From Streptomyces antimycoticus (GTDB lineage: Bacteria > Actinomycetota > Actinomycetes > Streptomycetales > Streptomycetaceae), in contig NZ_BJHV01000001.1 of NCBI RefSeq assembly GCF_005405925.1, positions 868,001 to 932,000 on the forward strand: 64,000 nt of DNA. Reading direction: 5' to 3'. Position numbers and translations under genes: made by a program. Shown in pieces: positions 1 to 9,397 of the stretch. The notes beneath the pieces are model-generated. The model saw only the letters and a program-made list of their open reading frames with translations, made no database searches and was not told the origin of the DNA. Within the stretch, counting starts at the first letter, position 1. Every line of letters starts with the position of its first letter.

Positions 1-3000
1 GCAGCGTCCGGGCCCCTTCCACCTTGGTCCCGTACACCCGCTGGAAGGACTCGGCGGACTTCTCGGCGATCAGCCGGTCCTCGATCACACCGACCCCGTA
101 GACGACACCGTCCAGCCGCCCGTGGTCGGCATGGATCTGCTTCACCGCCTGGAGCACCGCTTCGGCGTCGCGGAAGTCCACCGAGCGATAGCGGACCCGG
201 CCGCCCAGGGCGGTCAGCTCCTCGATCGTCGCGGCGACCTCCCGGCGCGCCAGGATCCGGTCGGCCTCCCGCTGGATCTCGGCGGGCCCCAGCCCGCCCC
301 GGGCCGCGAGCGCCGCGCGCAGGGCCGTCTCGTCGCGGGCCCCGGCGGTGGCCGGGTCCTCGGGGCCGCCGGGCTCCGTCGTACGGCCGAGCAGTTCGAT
401 CCGGCAGCGGGCGGCGGACGCGAAGGTGACGGCGCACCGCGCGGTGATCCCCCGCGCCCCGCCGACCAGGACCACCACCGCGTCCCGGTCCAGGCCGAGC
501 GCGGCCGCCTCCGCCGCGCCGTCCCCGGCGGGCCCGGCCCCCGAAACGGCGAGCGCGCCCAGCGGGGTCTCCACGAGGTCCAGCCGGTGGCGCCGCCCAT
601 CCGCGGTGCGCAGTACGACGGGCGTACGGTCCGGGGCGAGCAACTCGTCGAGCAGCCCGTCGGCAACGGCGTCGGCGAACCTGGGCGCGTCGGCGGAACC
701 GGGCGCTTCGGCGGAACCGGGCGCGTTTGCGGGCCCGGCCACCTGTGCGGAACCGGCCACGTCGGCGGACCCGGCCACCTCAGCGAGCCAGGCCGCCTCG
801 GCGGGGAACTCCACCAGCCTGGTGACGATGTCCGGGTACTCCCTGGCCACCGTACGGAAGACCCCGCGCAGCCCGGCGGTGCGCGCGGCGAGCGGGTGAA
901 CGTGGCGGAGCGCCAGCAGCCAGTGCGGGGCGCGCCGCAGGGCCGACTGGAGGACCGTGAACGCCTCCGGCAGCACCGGTGCGCCGGAGGTGGCCAGCGG
1001 GTCGAGCAGCAGCACACCGTCCACCCGGCCGTCCTCCTCAATGAGCGGATGCCCGGCGGCGAAACAGACCGCCTCGGCACCGCGCTCGCCCAGGCGGGCG
1101 GCCACCGCCTCGGCCACCCCGTCGCCCTCCCCGCCGAGCAGGGCGAAGCGCCGACCGGTCAGCTCGGGCGGCGCGGTGGCACCGTCCTCGGGTGCGCCGA
1201 GGGGCACGGGCACCAGCCGCAGCCGTTTGGGCGCCACACCGGACACGGCCACGGGTTCGGGCCCGACCACGGCCACGGGCTCGGCGGCCACGTCCTCGGC
1301 CACAGGCTCCGGTGCGCCGGGCGGTGTTGCGGAGGCCGCCGGGGCGGGCGGCGCAAGGCGGGCGGTGAGCCAGTCGGTGACGGCGGCGGTGGTACGGGCC
1401 TTGGCCAGCTCCTCCAGCGCCTCGTCGCCCAGGGCACCGGTGTCCGCGCCCGCGACACCGAGGCGCCGCGCCAACTCGCCCGCGATCTCGGCCCGTTTAA
1501 TGGAGTCGATGCTGAGATCGGCTTCGAGATCGAGGTCGGGCTCGATCATGTCGACCGGATAGCCGGTGCGTTCGCTGATGATCTCGGAGACCGCGCGCAG
1601 CACATCGCGCCCGGTGGCGGGTGCGGGCGGGGCGGATGCGGGAGATACGGCGGCGACCGGAGCCGGGGCGCCGGACGTGGCAGCCACCGGCGCGGCGGCC
1701 ACCGAGCCGAGCTCAACGGGCAACGGCGCGGCCGCGACGACCGGAGCCGGTGGCGAGGCATGCCGTTCGCCCGGCGCCCCGCCGAAGTAGGTGAGGAGCA
1801 CATCGCGCTGGGCGGCGATCATCTCCCGGCTGGTCCTCAGGAACTCCGAGATCAGGGCGTCCCTGCCCCCGTACTCGCCGCCACCCGTCCGATCGGTCTG
1901 GCTCACGGTCGCCTCCATGACACGTCGGGCCGGTGCCAGCGCACCGGGAAGGAGCTCACCGTCCGCGGTGCGGACCAGGTGCCCGTCGACCGTCCAGCCG
2001 GGCCGTTTCGGTGGCGGGGCGGAGCCCGCCGCCACCGCGTCGCGGCCGTGGAACAGCCAGGCCGTACGCACCGGAACACCGGCGACGGCCAGCCGGGCCA
2101 GGGTGTCGAGAAACCCCCGCGGTCCGACGGAGCCGGTACGCCGTCCCTCGCAAGCGAGGGCGAGGTGCGGACGGCCGTCAAGGATTTCTCCCACCAGCCG
2201 GGTGAGCACCGTCCCCGGACCGGCCTCCACGAAGATTCGCGCGCCCGCCTCGTACATGGCCTCGATCTGCGCCACGAAGCGGACGGGCGCGCCGATCTGG
2301 GCGGTGAGTTCGGCGCGGATGGCGTCCGGCTCCGCGCCGTGCGGGGCGGCGGTGCGATTCGCCCAGACGGGGAACTCGGCTACCCGCACCGGATGGCGGG
2401 CCAGCGCCTCGGCGAACCGCGCACCGGCCCCGGCCACCAGTGGGCTGTGAAAGGCGCAGGCGACCGGGATCCGTTTGGCCGAGTGCCCGGCCGCCCGCAG
2501 CAGCCGCACCGCCTCCTGGATGTCCCGCTCGGGCCCGGAGATCACGGTCTGCCGTGGCGCGTTGTGGTTGGCGATCACCACGCGCTCGGCGAGCTCGGCC
2601 GCCCGCAGCACCGGCTCGACCTCGCCGGGGGCCGCGGTCACGGCCGCCATGGTGCCGGGCTCCTCCCCGGCGGCCTCGGCGGCGCCAAGGATGGCGGCCG
2701 CTCGCTCGGCGCTCAACCGCGGCAGCGTACGGAGGTCGAGGGCGCCCGCGGCGCACAGTGCGACCAGTTCGCCGTAGCTGTGTCCGGCCGCCATGTCGGG
2801 CCGGACCCCGGCGGAGGTCAGCAAGGTGTACGCGGCGAGCCCGACCATGCCCAGTGCGGGCTGGGCCACTCGGGTGTCGGTGATGGCGGTGCGCTGCGCC
2901 GCCTGCCCGGCCTCGTCGAAGGCGGCCGGGGGGTACAGCGCGTCGGCGTAGGCGCGTCCGTGGCGCAACTGGCGCTGGAGTTCGGGGAAGGTGACGAAGG

Positions 3001-6000
3001 CGTCGGCGAACATCCCGGGCCGCTGGCTGCCCTGCCCGGGGAAGAGGAAGGCGACCCTGCCGCGCTCCGGTTCGTCCCCGGCCTCTTGGGCCGTCTCCGG
3101 GGCGATGTGCAGCCCGTCCGTTCCGTGTGGCCCCGGGCCCGGCTGATCGCCCGTGAGCACCTGGCGTAATCGTGCGGCCAGGTCGTCCAGGTCCGCGGCC
3201 ACCACGGCCACCCGGACCGGTTCGTGGCCGGCGTCGGCGCGCCGGGAGGCGGTCAGCGCGAGGTCGCGCAGCCGCCATGGCCGTCCGGCCGTGTCATTGG
3301 CCATGAGCTGGTCGAGTGTCTCCCGGACCACCCGCAGCGCCGCCGCCCGGTCGGCCCCACGGAAGAGGAACAGTTCGGCGGGCCAGGCGTCCAGCCCCTG
3401 TGCGGGTGGCGCTCCCCGGCCGTGTGCCGCCAGCACCACATGGAAGTTGGTCCCGCCGAAGCCGAACGCGCTCACCCCCGCGACCCGTTCGGCGGGCGCG
3501 GCGGCCCATGGGCGGGCCCGGGTGTGGAAGGAGAAGGGGCTGCGGTCCGCGTCCCATGCCGCGTTGGGCCGGGTCAGATGCAGGGTCGGCGGTGTGATGC
3601 CGGTGTACAGCGCCATCGCGGCCTTCACCAGTCCGGCGAGCCCCGCGGCGCATTTGGTGTGCCCGATCTGGGACTTCACCGAGCCCAGCGCACACGCCCC
3701 CGGTGCGGCCCCGGCGTCGGTGAACATCTCGCTCAGGACGGTGAGTTCGGTGCGGTCGCCGACGACCGTGCCGGTGCCGTGCGCCTCGATCAGGCCGACG
3801 TCGGCGGGCGAGAGGTGGGCATTGGCGTACGCGCGCTCCAGCGCGGCCCGCTGTCCCTCGGGGCGCGGGGCGGTCAGCCCGAGCGAGCGGCCGTCGCTGG
3901 AGGAGCCGACGCCCTTGATGACGCCGTAGACGCGGTCGCCGTCCCGTTCGGCGTCGGCCAGCCGTTTCAGGACGACGCAGGCGACGCCCTCGCCGAGCGC
4001 GATTCCATCGGCCGAACTGTCGAAGGTGCGGGAGCGGCCCGTCGGGGAGAGGGCGTGCACCGAGGAGAAGAGCACATAGTCGTTGATGCCGTTGTGCAGA
4101 TCGGCGCCGCCGCACAGTACGAGGTCGCTGGTGCCGGCGGTCAGCTCCTTGCAGGCCACGTCCACGGCGGCCAGCGATGACGCGCATGCCGCGTCCACGG
4201 TGTAGTTGGCGCCGCCGAGGTCGAGCCGGTTGGCGATCCGCCCGGAGATGACGTTGGCGAGCATGCCGGGGAAGGAGTCCTCGGTGAGCCGCGGCAGCTG
4301 GTCCGCCAGGTCCCGCGGCACCTCGCGGACGTAGCGCGGCAGGACGGCGCGCAGCGTCTGGGCGTTGGACAGATCGCTGCCCGCCTCGGCGCCGAACACC
4401 ACGGAGGTGCGGGAGCGGTCGAAGGTCCGGCCGCCGTCACCGGGGTCGCCGTATCCGGCGTCGTCCAGGGCCCGGCGGGCGGCCTCCAGGGCCAGTAGCT
4501 GGACGGGTTCGATGCTGCCGAGCGAGGCCGGGGGGATGCCGTAGCGCAGCGGGTCGAAGGGGATGGGTGGCAGGAAGCCGCCCCATTGGGAGGCGGAGGC
4601 GCCGTCCTTGTCGCCCGTGTAGTGGACGGCCGGGTCCCAGCGCTCGGCGGGCACTTCGGTGACGGCGTCCACACCGCCCACCACATTGGCCCAGAACGAG
4701 GCGAGGTCGGGCGCCTGCGGAAACATGCACGCCATGCCGACCACGGCCACGTCCAGCGGCGCGGGCGCTTCGGCCGCCGCCGGGGCCGAGGCCACGCCCA
4801 GGCGTTCGCACACGGCCTCGGCGCGTGCGGTGAGGAAGTCGGCGGCGCCGGGGCCCACCGCATGGTGCAGGGCGGCGATCGTGGTGGTTGCCGAGCGCAT
4901 CACGGCGACCTGTCCGGCCATGAACATCCCGCCGCTGAGCTGGTGTTCCTCGTCCACCGAAGTCAATGCGCCATCGGGCCCGCGGTCCATGCCCTTGCTG
5001 GCGATCCTCAGTCGTCCCACATTCAGCCGCTCCAGCCGCTCCCAGACGTCCCGGTCCGGCAGGCCCTCGTTCCGCAGCCGCTCCTTGACGGTGTCGAAGC
5101 TGTCGGTGAAGGGGCTGGGCACGCAGCGTGTGGCATGACCGGGGGCGGTCTCCAGCAGCACGGTGTGCTCGGCGGCCACCACCTGGCGCTGGAAGAGTGG
5201 CTGTACGGCGCCGTGTGCCACGGCTTCCTCGGTGAACAGGTACGCGGTGCCCATCAGCGAGCCGACGGCGACGCCGCGCCGGGTGAGCGGGGCGGCGAGC
5301 GCGGCCACCATCGCGGCGGAGCGTTCGTCGTGCACTCCCCCGGCGAAGAAGATCTCGATACCCGCGCCGTCGGTGTCGTCGGCCCCGTCGGTCGCTTCGG
5401 TGCAGTCGGTGCCTTGGGTGTTCACCGTGTGACGCGGGTCGTGCGCGGTGTCGTCGAGGAAGTCCTCGACGACGGCGATCTGGGCCTCCCATAACGGAAA
5501 GCTGTTGCGCGGCCCCACGTGGCCGCCGCATTCGGAGCCCTCGAAGACAAACCGCCGGGCCCCGGCCTGGAGGAACTGGCGCAGCAGCCCCGGCGAGGGC
5601 ACATGCAGATAGGTGGCGATGCCATCCCGCTCCAGCGCCTTCGCCTGGGACGGCCGTCCGCCCGCGATGATGGTATGGCTGGGGCGGATCGCCCGTACGG
5701 CCTCGAGCTGGGCGTTCCTGATCTCCTCGGGTGCGAAGCCGAGGACACCGACACCCCAGGGCCGTCCGGCCAGCGCGGCCGCGGCCTCCTCCAGCATGGT
5801 GCGCGCCTGGTCACGTCCGGCCAGGGCGAGCGCGATGAACGGCAGCGCTCCCCCGGCGGCGACGGCGGAGGCGAACGCGCCCTGGTCGCTGACCCTGGTC
5901 ATCGGGCCCTGCGCGAGGGGCAGCCGGGTGCCGAGGCGGGTGCTCAATGGGGCGCCGGGGCGCAGCGCGGAGGCGGCGGAGCCGTTCCGCACGGCCTCGT

Positions 6001-6835
6001 GCGCGAACTCCCGGATGGCGTCGGTGATGCCCCGGACGGTGCGACCCACATCCCGCCACCGCTCGGCGAACTGAGCCGCCAGGAAGCCATCCTGACCCAC
6101 CGTCAGATTTGGCTCGATGTGCTGCGTGGCGCGCCCCCGGCGCCGCAGGACGCGGTGCCCGTCGAGGACGGTGGTCTCGGAGCCGTCCATGGAGCGGATG
6201 GCGGCGGCCCGGTCCTCCGGGAGCCCCGATTCGGCGAGCAGCGCCAACTGGGTGTCGAGCACGACCCCTGCCGCGCCGCCGAGCACGGACGCCGCGGCGG
6301 TGTGTGGGCCGATGCCGCCGCAGGCCCACACCGGTAAGGACACCCGGGGGTCGGCGAGGAGCCGCTGCAGCAGGATGAAGGTGCCCAACGCCCCGATCCG
6401 CCCGCCGCTCTCGCTGCCCCGGGCGATCAGTCCGTGCGCTCCGGCGCGGACGGCCTCGAGCGCCGCGTCCAGGTCGGTGACCTCGGCCAGCACTCGGCAG
6501 CGGTCGGCTACGGCCTCCACCGGCCAGGGCGAGTCCACCCCGAGCACCACCGTGTGGGGACCGGGCGCACCACCCTCTGGACTGCTGACTGCCGCGGTAT
6601 CCAGCAGGTCCGCGGGGGTGAGGCGGCAGCCCGCCGCGACCCGCACGCCGTACCGCCCGTCGGCCACCCACTCGCCGATGTCCTCCCACGCCTGGAGGGC
6701 CTCGCGGCCCGTTGTTCCCAGGTCGAGAACGCCGAGACCGCCCGCGCGGCTGACCGCTGCGGCAAGTCTGGCGTCCGGTTCCCCTAAAGGAGTGATGCCG
6801 ATGACAAGATCGCCGGCGTCCACGGCGGATGACAT
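1..6835 (-). CDS. PUFA-synthase-like multidomain synthase, 3' end outside window
   Basis: This is the first 2,278 codons of a very large synthase. From ATG at 6835 (GGAG about six bases upstream) the domains are: two tandem nitronate-monooxygenase/PfaD-type TIM barrels (about residues 1-235 and 275-650); ketosynthase (745-1180, Cys884 in DAACASS, His in EAHGTGT and IGHTK); acyltransferase (Ser1353 in GHSYGE); one ACP (Ser1778 in SIDSIKR); and a Rossmann/ketoreductase domain from about residue 2119 (LVGGARGIT). The KS-AT-ACP-KR order and DSIKR motif are those of PfaA-type PUFA synthases, where the flavin enoyl reductase PfaD is normally a separate protein. Fusing it at the N terminus should give one cytosolic iterative enzyme. 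Cys884, Ser1353 and Ser1778 are all in one frame, so this part is intact. The product and any later DH domain cannot be seen. Confidence 0.88.
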   Translation of the reverse strand, partial: MSSAVDAGDLVIGITPLGEPDARLAAAVSRAGGLGVLDLGTTGREALQAWEDIGEWVADGRYGVRVAAGCRLTPADLLDTAAVSSPEGGAPGPHTVVLGVDSPWPVEAVADRCRVLAEVTDLDAALEAVRAGAHGLIARGSESGGRIGALGTFILLQRLLADPRVSLPVWACGGIGPHTAAASVLGGAAGVVLDTQLALLAESGLPEDRAAAIRSMDGSETTVLDGHRVLRRRGRATQHIEPNLTVGQDGFLAAQFAERWRDVGRTVRGITDAIREFAHEAVRNGSAASALRPGAPLSTRLGTRLPLAQGPMTRVSDQGAFASAVAAGGALPFIALALAGRDQARTMLEEAAAALAGRPWGVGVLGFAPEEIRNAQLEAVRAIRPSHTIIAGGRPSQAKALERDGIATYLHVPSPGLLRQFLQAGARRFVFEGSECGGHVGPRNSFPLWEAQIAVVEDFLDDTAHDPRHTVNTQGTDCTEATDGADDTDGAGIEIFFAGGVHDERSAAMVAALAAPLTRRGVAVGSLMGTAYLFTEEAVAHGAVQPLFQRQVVAAEHTVLLETAPGHATRCVPSPFTDSFDTVKERLRNEGLPDRDVWERLERLNVGRLRIASKGMDRGPDGALTSVDEEHQLSGGMFMAGQVAVMRSATTTIAALHHAVGPGAADFLTARAEAVCERLGVASAPAAAEAPAPLDVAVVGMACMFPQAPDLASFWANVVGGVDAVTEVPAERWDPAVHYTGDKDGASASQWGGFLPPIPFDPLRYGIPPASLGSIEPVQLLALEAARRALDDAGYGDPGDGGRTFDRSRTSVVFGAEAGSDLSNAQTLRAVLPRYVREVPRDLADQLPRLTEDSFPGMLANVISGRIANRLDLGGANYTVDAACASSLAAVDVACKELTAGTSDLVLCGGADLHNGINDYVLFSSVHALSPTGRSRTFDSSADGIALGEGVACVVLKRLADAERDGDRVYGVIKGVGSSSDGRSLGLTAPRPEGQRAALERAYANAHLSPADVGLIEAHGTGTVVGDRTELTVLSEMFTDAGAAPGACALGSVKSQIGHTKCAAGLAGLVKAAMALYTGITPPTLHLTRPNAAWDADRSPFSFHTRARPWAAAPAERVAGVSAFGFGGTNFHVVLAAHGRGAPPAQGLDAWPAELFLFRGADRAAALRVVRETLDQLMANDTAGRPWRLRDLALTASRRADAGHEPVRVAVVAADLDDLAARLRQVLTGDQPGPGPHGTDGLHIAPETAQEAGDEPERGRVAFLFPGQGSQRPGMFADAFVTFPELQRQLRHGRAYADALYPPAAFDEAGQAAQRTAITDTRVAQPALGMVGLAAYTLLTSAGVRPDMAAGHSYGELVALCAAGALDLRTLPRLSAERAAAILGAAEAAGEEPGTMAAVTAAPGEVEPVLRAAELAERVVIANHNAPRQTVISGPERDIQEAVRLLRAAGHSAKRIPVACAFHSPLVAGAGARFAEALARHPVRVAEFPVWANRTAAPHGAEPDAIRAELTAQIGAPVRFVAQIEAMYEAGARIFVEAGPGTVLTRLVGEILDGRPHLALACEGRRTGSVGPRGFLDTLARLAVAGVPVRTAWLFHGRDAVAAGSAPPPKRPGWTVDGHLVRTADGELLPGALAPARRVMEATVSQTDRTGGGEYGGRDALISEFLRTSREMIAAQRDVLLTYFGGAPGERHASPPAPVVAAAPLPVELGSVAAAPVAATSGAPAPVAAVSPASAPPAPATGRDVLRAVSEIISERTGYPVDMIEPDLDLEADLSIDSIKRAEIAGELARRLGVAGADTGALGDEALEELAKARTTAAVTDWLTARLAPPAPAASATPPGAPEPVAEDVAAEPVAVVGPEPVAVSGVAPKRLRLVPVPLGAPEDGATAPPELTGRRFALLGGEGDGVAEAVAARLGERGAEAVCFAAGHPLIEEDGRVDGVLLLDPLATSGAPVLPEAFTVLQSALRRAPHWLLALRHVHPLAARTAGLRGVFRTVAREYPDIVTRLVEFPAEAAWLAEVAGSADVAGSAQVAGPANAPGSAEAPGSADAPRFADAVADGLLDELLAPDRTPVVLRTADGRRHRLDLVETPLGALAVSGAGPAGDGAAEAAALGLDRDAVVVLVGGARGITARCAVTFASAARCRIELLGRTTEPGGPEDPATAGARDETALRAALAARGGLGPAEIQREADRILARREVAATIEELTALGGRVRYRSVDFRDAEAVLQAVKQIHADHGRLDGVVYGVGVIEDRLIAEKSAESFQRVYGTKVEGARTL

Positions 6836-7229
6836 GTTTTCTCCGAAAATCGCTAGCGCAGCAGGAAAGGGAGATAATTCGGGCAACGCATGTCGAACGT
6901 ATGGCACGGGAATCTCGCGAAACGGCGCGGGGCTGAAATTAGCCACTTCATTACTGAAGAGTCAACAAGCAGTCGCAAGCCCGCGCCGCGACGGGCTGAT
7001 TCTCGCCAGACGCGACGACTTCGGTGGCGTTGCCACCTCCTCCCCCTCTGTTAAATGTTCATATATCTCGGGTGAAAGAGATCGTTGCCGAAGGTATGCC
7101 GGGGCGCATGAGTGAACCTTGATTGCGCCTTAACCTGCGCGGACACCGGATCCTGATTTCGCTGTCGCGAATTTCGTGTACAGGCAGGAGAGGCGGGGTG
7201 GCCCAGGCGGGCGGCCACGCCTCTCAAGT
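6836..7229 (-). promoter_or_regulatory. Upstream region of the synthase gene
   Basis: No gene is seen in this stretch. It is clearly richer in A+T than its surroundings, as expected for a promoter. On the minus strand an ATATATGAACATTTAAC patch lies at about 7049-7066. A perfect hairpin-capable palindrome (GGTGGC-gtt-GCCACC, 7023-7037) sits about 190 bases before the start codon and could be an operator or a leader stem. Whether it acts on the synthase is inference. Confidence 0.45.
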
Positions 7230-7269
7230 GGCCCGGGCGGGCGGCCACGTGGGCCGCCCCGCCCGGGCC
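7230..7269 (-). terminator. Strong GC hairpin after the ABC-F gene
   Basis: GGCCCGGGCGGGCGGCC (7230-7246) pairs with 7252-7269 with a single bulged base and a five-base loop. It begins five bases beyond the ABC-F stop codon (7274-7276, minus strand), which is a normal place for a factor-independent terminator. There is no T tract, as is common in Streptomyces. Confidence 0.7.
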
Positions 7270-7273
7270 GGTC

Positions 7274-8947
7274 TCAGTCGGTCCCCTCCGTCGCGGACGA
7301 CGCCTCGAGCAGATCCCGGACCTCGTCGGCGCCGGTCTCCCGCAACTCCTCGCCGACCAGCAGCCACCGGGTGATGCCGATCGATTCCAGGAACGGCAGA
7401 TCGTGGCTGGAGACCACGAGCGCGCCCTCGTAGGAGTCCAGCGCGCTCGTCAGCTGCCGCGCACTGGCCATGTCGAGGTTGTTGGTCGGCTCGTCGAGCA
7501 GCAACAGCTGCGGGGCCGGTGCGGCGAGCATGGTGGCCGCGAGGGCGGCCCGGAAACGTTCGCCACCCGAGAGGGTGCCCGCCGGCTGTTCCGCCCGCGC
7601 CCCCTTGAACAGGAAGCGCGCGAGCTGGGAACGGATCTGGTTGTCGGTGATCCCGGGCGCCCGGCGCGCCACGTTCGCCGCCACGCTCAGCTCGTCGTCC
7701 AGCACATCCAGCCGCTGGGGGAGGAACCGCAGCGGCACAAACGTCCTGGCCTCCCCGGACAGCGGGGCGAGCCGGCCGGTGAGGGTGCGCAGCAGTGTGG
7801 TCTTGCCCGCCCCGTTCCGCCCCACCAGCGCGATGCGTTCGGGCCCCTGCACCTGGAGGGTGGCATCGCGCAGCGCGCCATACCGGAGGTCCAGTTCACT
7901 CAGGCTGAACACGGTGCGGCCCGCGGGCACGGCGGTGTGCGGCAGGCTCACCCGGATCTCGGCGTCGTCACGGACCGCCTCGGCGGCCTCCTCACGCCGC
8001 TCACGCGCCTCGTGGAGGCGGTCTTCCTGCAGGTCGCGGAGCTTGCCGGCCGACTCCTGCGCGGACCGCTTGCGGGCACCGGCGACGATTCTCGGGGCCC
8101 GCCGCTCGACGTCCATCTTCTTGCTGTTCCGCTGACGGCGGGCCAGTTTGATGTGGGTCTCCTCCAGTTCGCGTTTTTGCCGACGCACATCCGCCTCGGC
8201 GACCCTCAGCATCCGCGCGGCCGCCTCCTGCTGCGTGGCCAGCGCCTCGCGGTAGGCGGACCAGCCGCCGCCGTACCAGGTCACCGACCCGGACCGCAGT
8301 TCGGCGATCCGGTCCACCCGCTCCAGCAGCTCACGGTCGTGGCTGACCACGACCAGCACACCGGAGCGCCAGGAGTCGACGGCGTCGTAGAGCCGCCGCC
8401 GTGCGAACAAGTCGAGGTTGTTGGTGGGTTCGTCGAGCAGCAGGACGTCGGGACGCTCCAGGAGCAGGGCGGCCAGGCGCAGCAGTACGGTCTCCCCGCC
8501 GGAGAGATGGCCGACGGTGCGGTCCAGTTCGACATCGCCGAGCCCGAGTGAGCCCAGTGTCGCCAGGGCCCGCTCCTCGACGTCCCAGTCGTCGCCGATG
8601 GTCTCGAAGTGGGCCTCGTCGACGTCTCCGGCCTCGATGGCGCTCAGGGCGGCGCGCCGCTCGGCGATGCCCAGGGCCTGGTCGACGCGGAGGGTGGTGT
8701 CGAGGGTGATGTTCTGCGGAAGGTAGGCGAGGCTGCCGCCGACGGTCACCGACCCCTGGGCGGGACGCAGCCGGCCCGCGATCAGCCGCAGCAGGGTGGA
8801 CTTGCCACTGCCGTTGGTGCCGACGAGACCGGTGCGGCCCCGTCCGATGCCGAGCGAGAGCCCGTCGAAGACAGTGGTGCCGTCCGGCCACTGGAAGGAC
8901 ACGGCCGAGCAGGTCACGGAGGCCCTGGGGGTGGGGGATGCTGCCAT
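7274..8947 (-). CDS. ABC-F family ATPase (ribosome-associated type)
   Basis: A 557-residue protein with two ABC ATPase domains and no membrane segments, the ABC-F architecture. Domain 1 has Walker A GTNGSGKST, signature LSGGE and Walker B LLLDEPTNNLD; domain 2 has GRNGAGKTT, LSGGERFRAA and LLLLDEPTNNLD. A charged linker of about 80 residues (rich in Arg/Glu/Lys) lies between them. ABC-F proteins act on the ribosomal E site, either in translation or in protection from antibiotics such as macrolides; which applies here cannot be told. The ATG at 8947 (MAASPTPRAS) is preferred: a 42-codon upstream extension from 9073 is open but basic, low-complexity and unlike the family. The gene stands alone, and its leader can fold over the start region. 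Confidence 0.9.
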   Translation of the reverse strand: MAASPTPRASVTCSAVSFQWPDGTTVFDGLSLGIGRGRTGLVGTNGSGKSTLLRLIAGRLRPAQGSVTVGGSLAYLPQNITLDTTLRVDQALGIAERRAALSAIEAGDVDEAHFETIGDDWDVEERALATLGSLGLGDVELDRTVGHLSGGETVLLRLAALLLERPDVLLLDEPTNNLDLFARRRLYDAVDSWRSGVLVVVSHDRELLERVDRIAELRSGSVTWYGGGWSAYREALATQQEAAARMLRVAEADVRRQKRELEETHIKLARRQRNSKKMDVERRAPRIVAGARKRSAQESAGKLRDLQEDRLHEARERREEAAEAVRDDAEIRVSLPHTAVPAGRTVFSLSELDLRYGALRDATLQVQGPERIALVGRNGAGKTTLLRTLTGRLAPLSGEARTFVPLRFLPQRLDVLDDELSVAANVARRAPGITDNQIRSQLARFLFKGARAEQPAGTLSGGERFRAALAATMLAAPAPQLLLLDEPTNNLDMASARQLTSALDSYEGALVVSSHDLPFLESIGITRWLLVGEELRETGADEVRDLLEASSATEGTD

Positions 8948-8999
8948 GGTGTTCTCGCATTCGCAAGCGCTGTGAAAAGGGGCTACGTATGCGAGCACC
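8948..8999 (-). promoter_or_regulatory. Possible translation-attenuating hairpin before the ABC-F start
   Basis: In the mRNA, 8989-8999 (GGTGCTCGCAT) can pair with 8948-8960 (ATGCGAGAACACC), forming a 7-bp and a 4-bp helix separated by an AA bulge with a loop of about 28 bases. The 3' arm ends exactly at the ATG and contains the only plausible ribosome-binding bases (GCGAG). Resistance-type ABC-F genes are often controlled by leader attenuation, so this may be a switch. It is inferred from base pairing only. The further upstream stretch 9000-9397 contains the back-to-back promoters and nothing else I can support. Confidence 0.4.
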
Positions 9000-9397
9000 A
9001 CGCGGCGACCAAGCCGGGAAAACGGGTGCGGCCCTCCGAAGGGTGAGGGACGGCTGATGCACCGAGGTCGCATGCACGCGGGTCACGGGCGGCGAGAAGG
9101 CCGACTACGACGTGACGGGCTACGGCTTGTGCCGTACCGCGCGATGATCGCGAACCTCAGATACGCAACGTCCACCTCTATCGGAGACAACAGGACCACC
9201 GGCAGTGTAGCGCAGCCGTGGTGTGTGGTGTCGTGTGCGCGGCCGGACAGGGCCGCGGTGCCACCTTCCTGCCAACCTTTGCGGAGCCCCCGCTTCCGCG
9301 GACGACCGCCGTTACGATCACCCGCGTGACCTGGCGGCGCACCGGTATCGAGGTGCGCTGCCCCTTTCGGATCGCATCGGATCAAAGGGCGTGAGAA

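Noticed and set aside
122..3169. 1,015-residue open frame on the plus strand
   Set aside because: Low-complexity Gly/Arg/Pro sequence antisense to the in-frame, motif-rich synthase gene; an effect of high GC.
8948..9073. 42-codon N-terminal extension of the ABC-F protein
   Set aside because: Basic low-complexity sequence outside the family's usual N terminus; the ATG at 8947 begins the first conserved ATPase strand.
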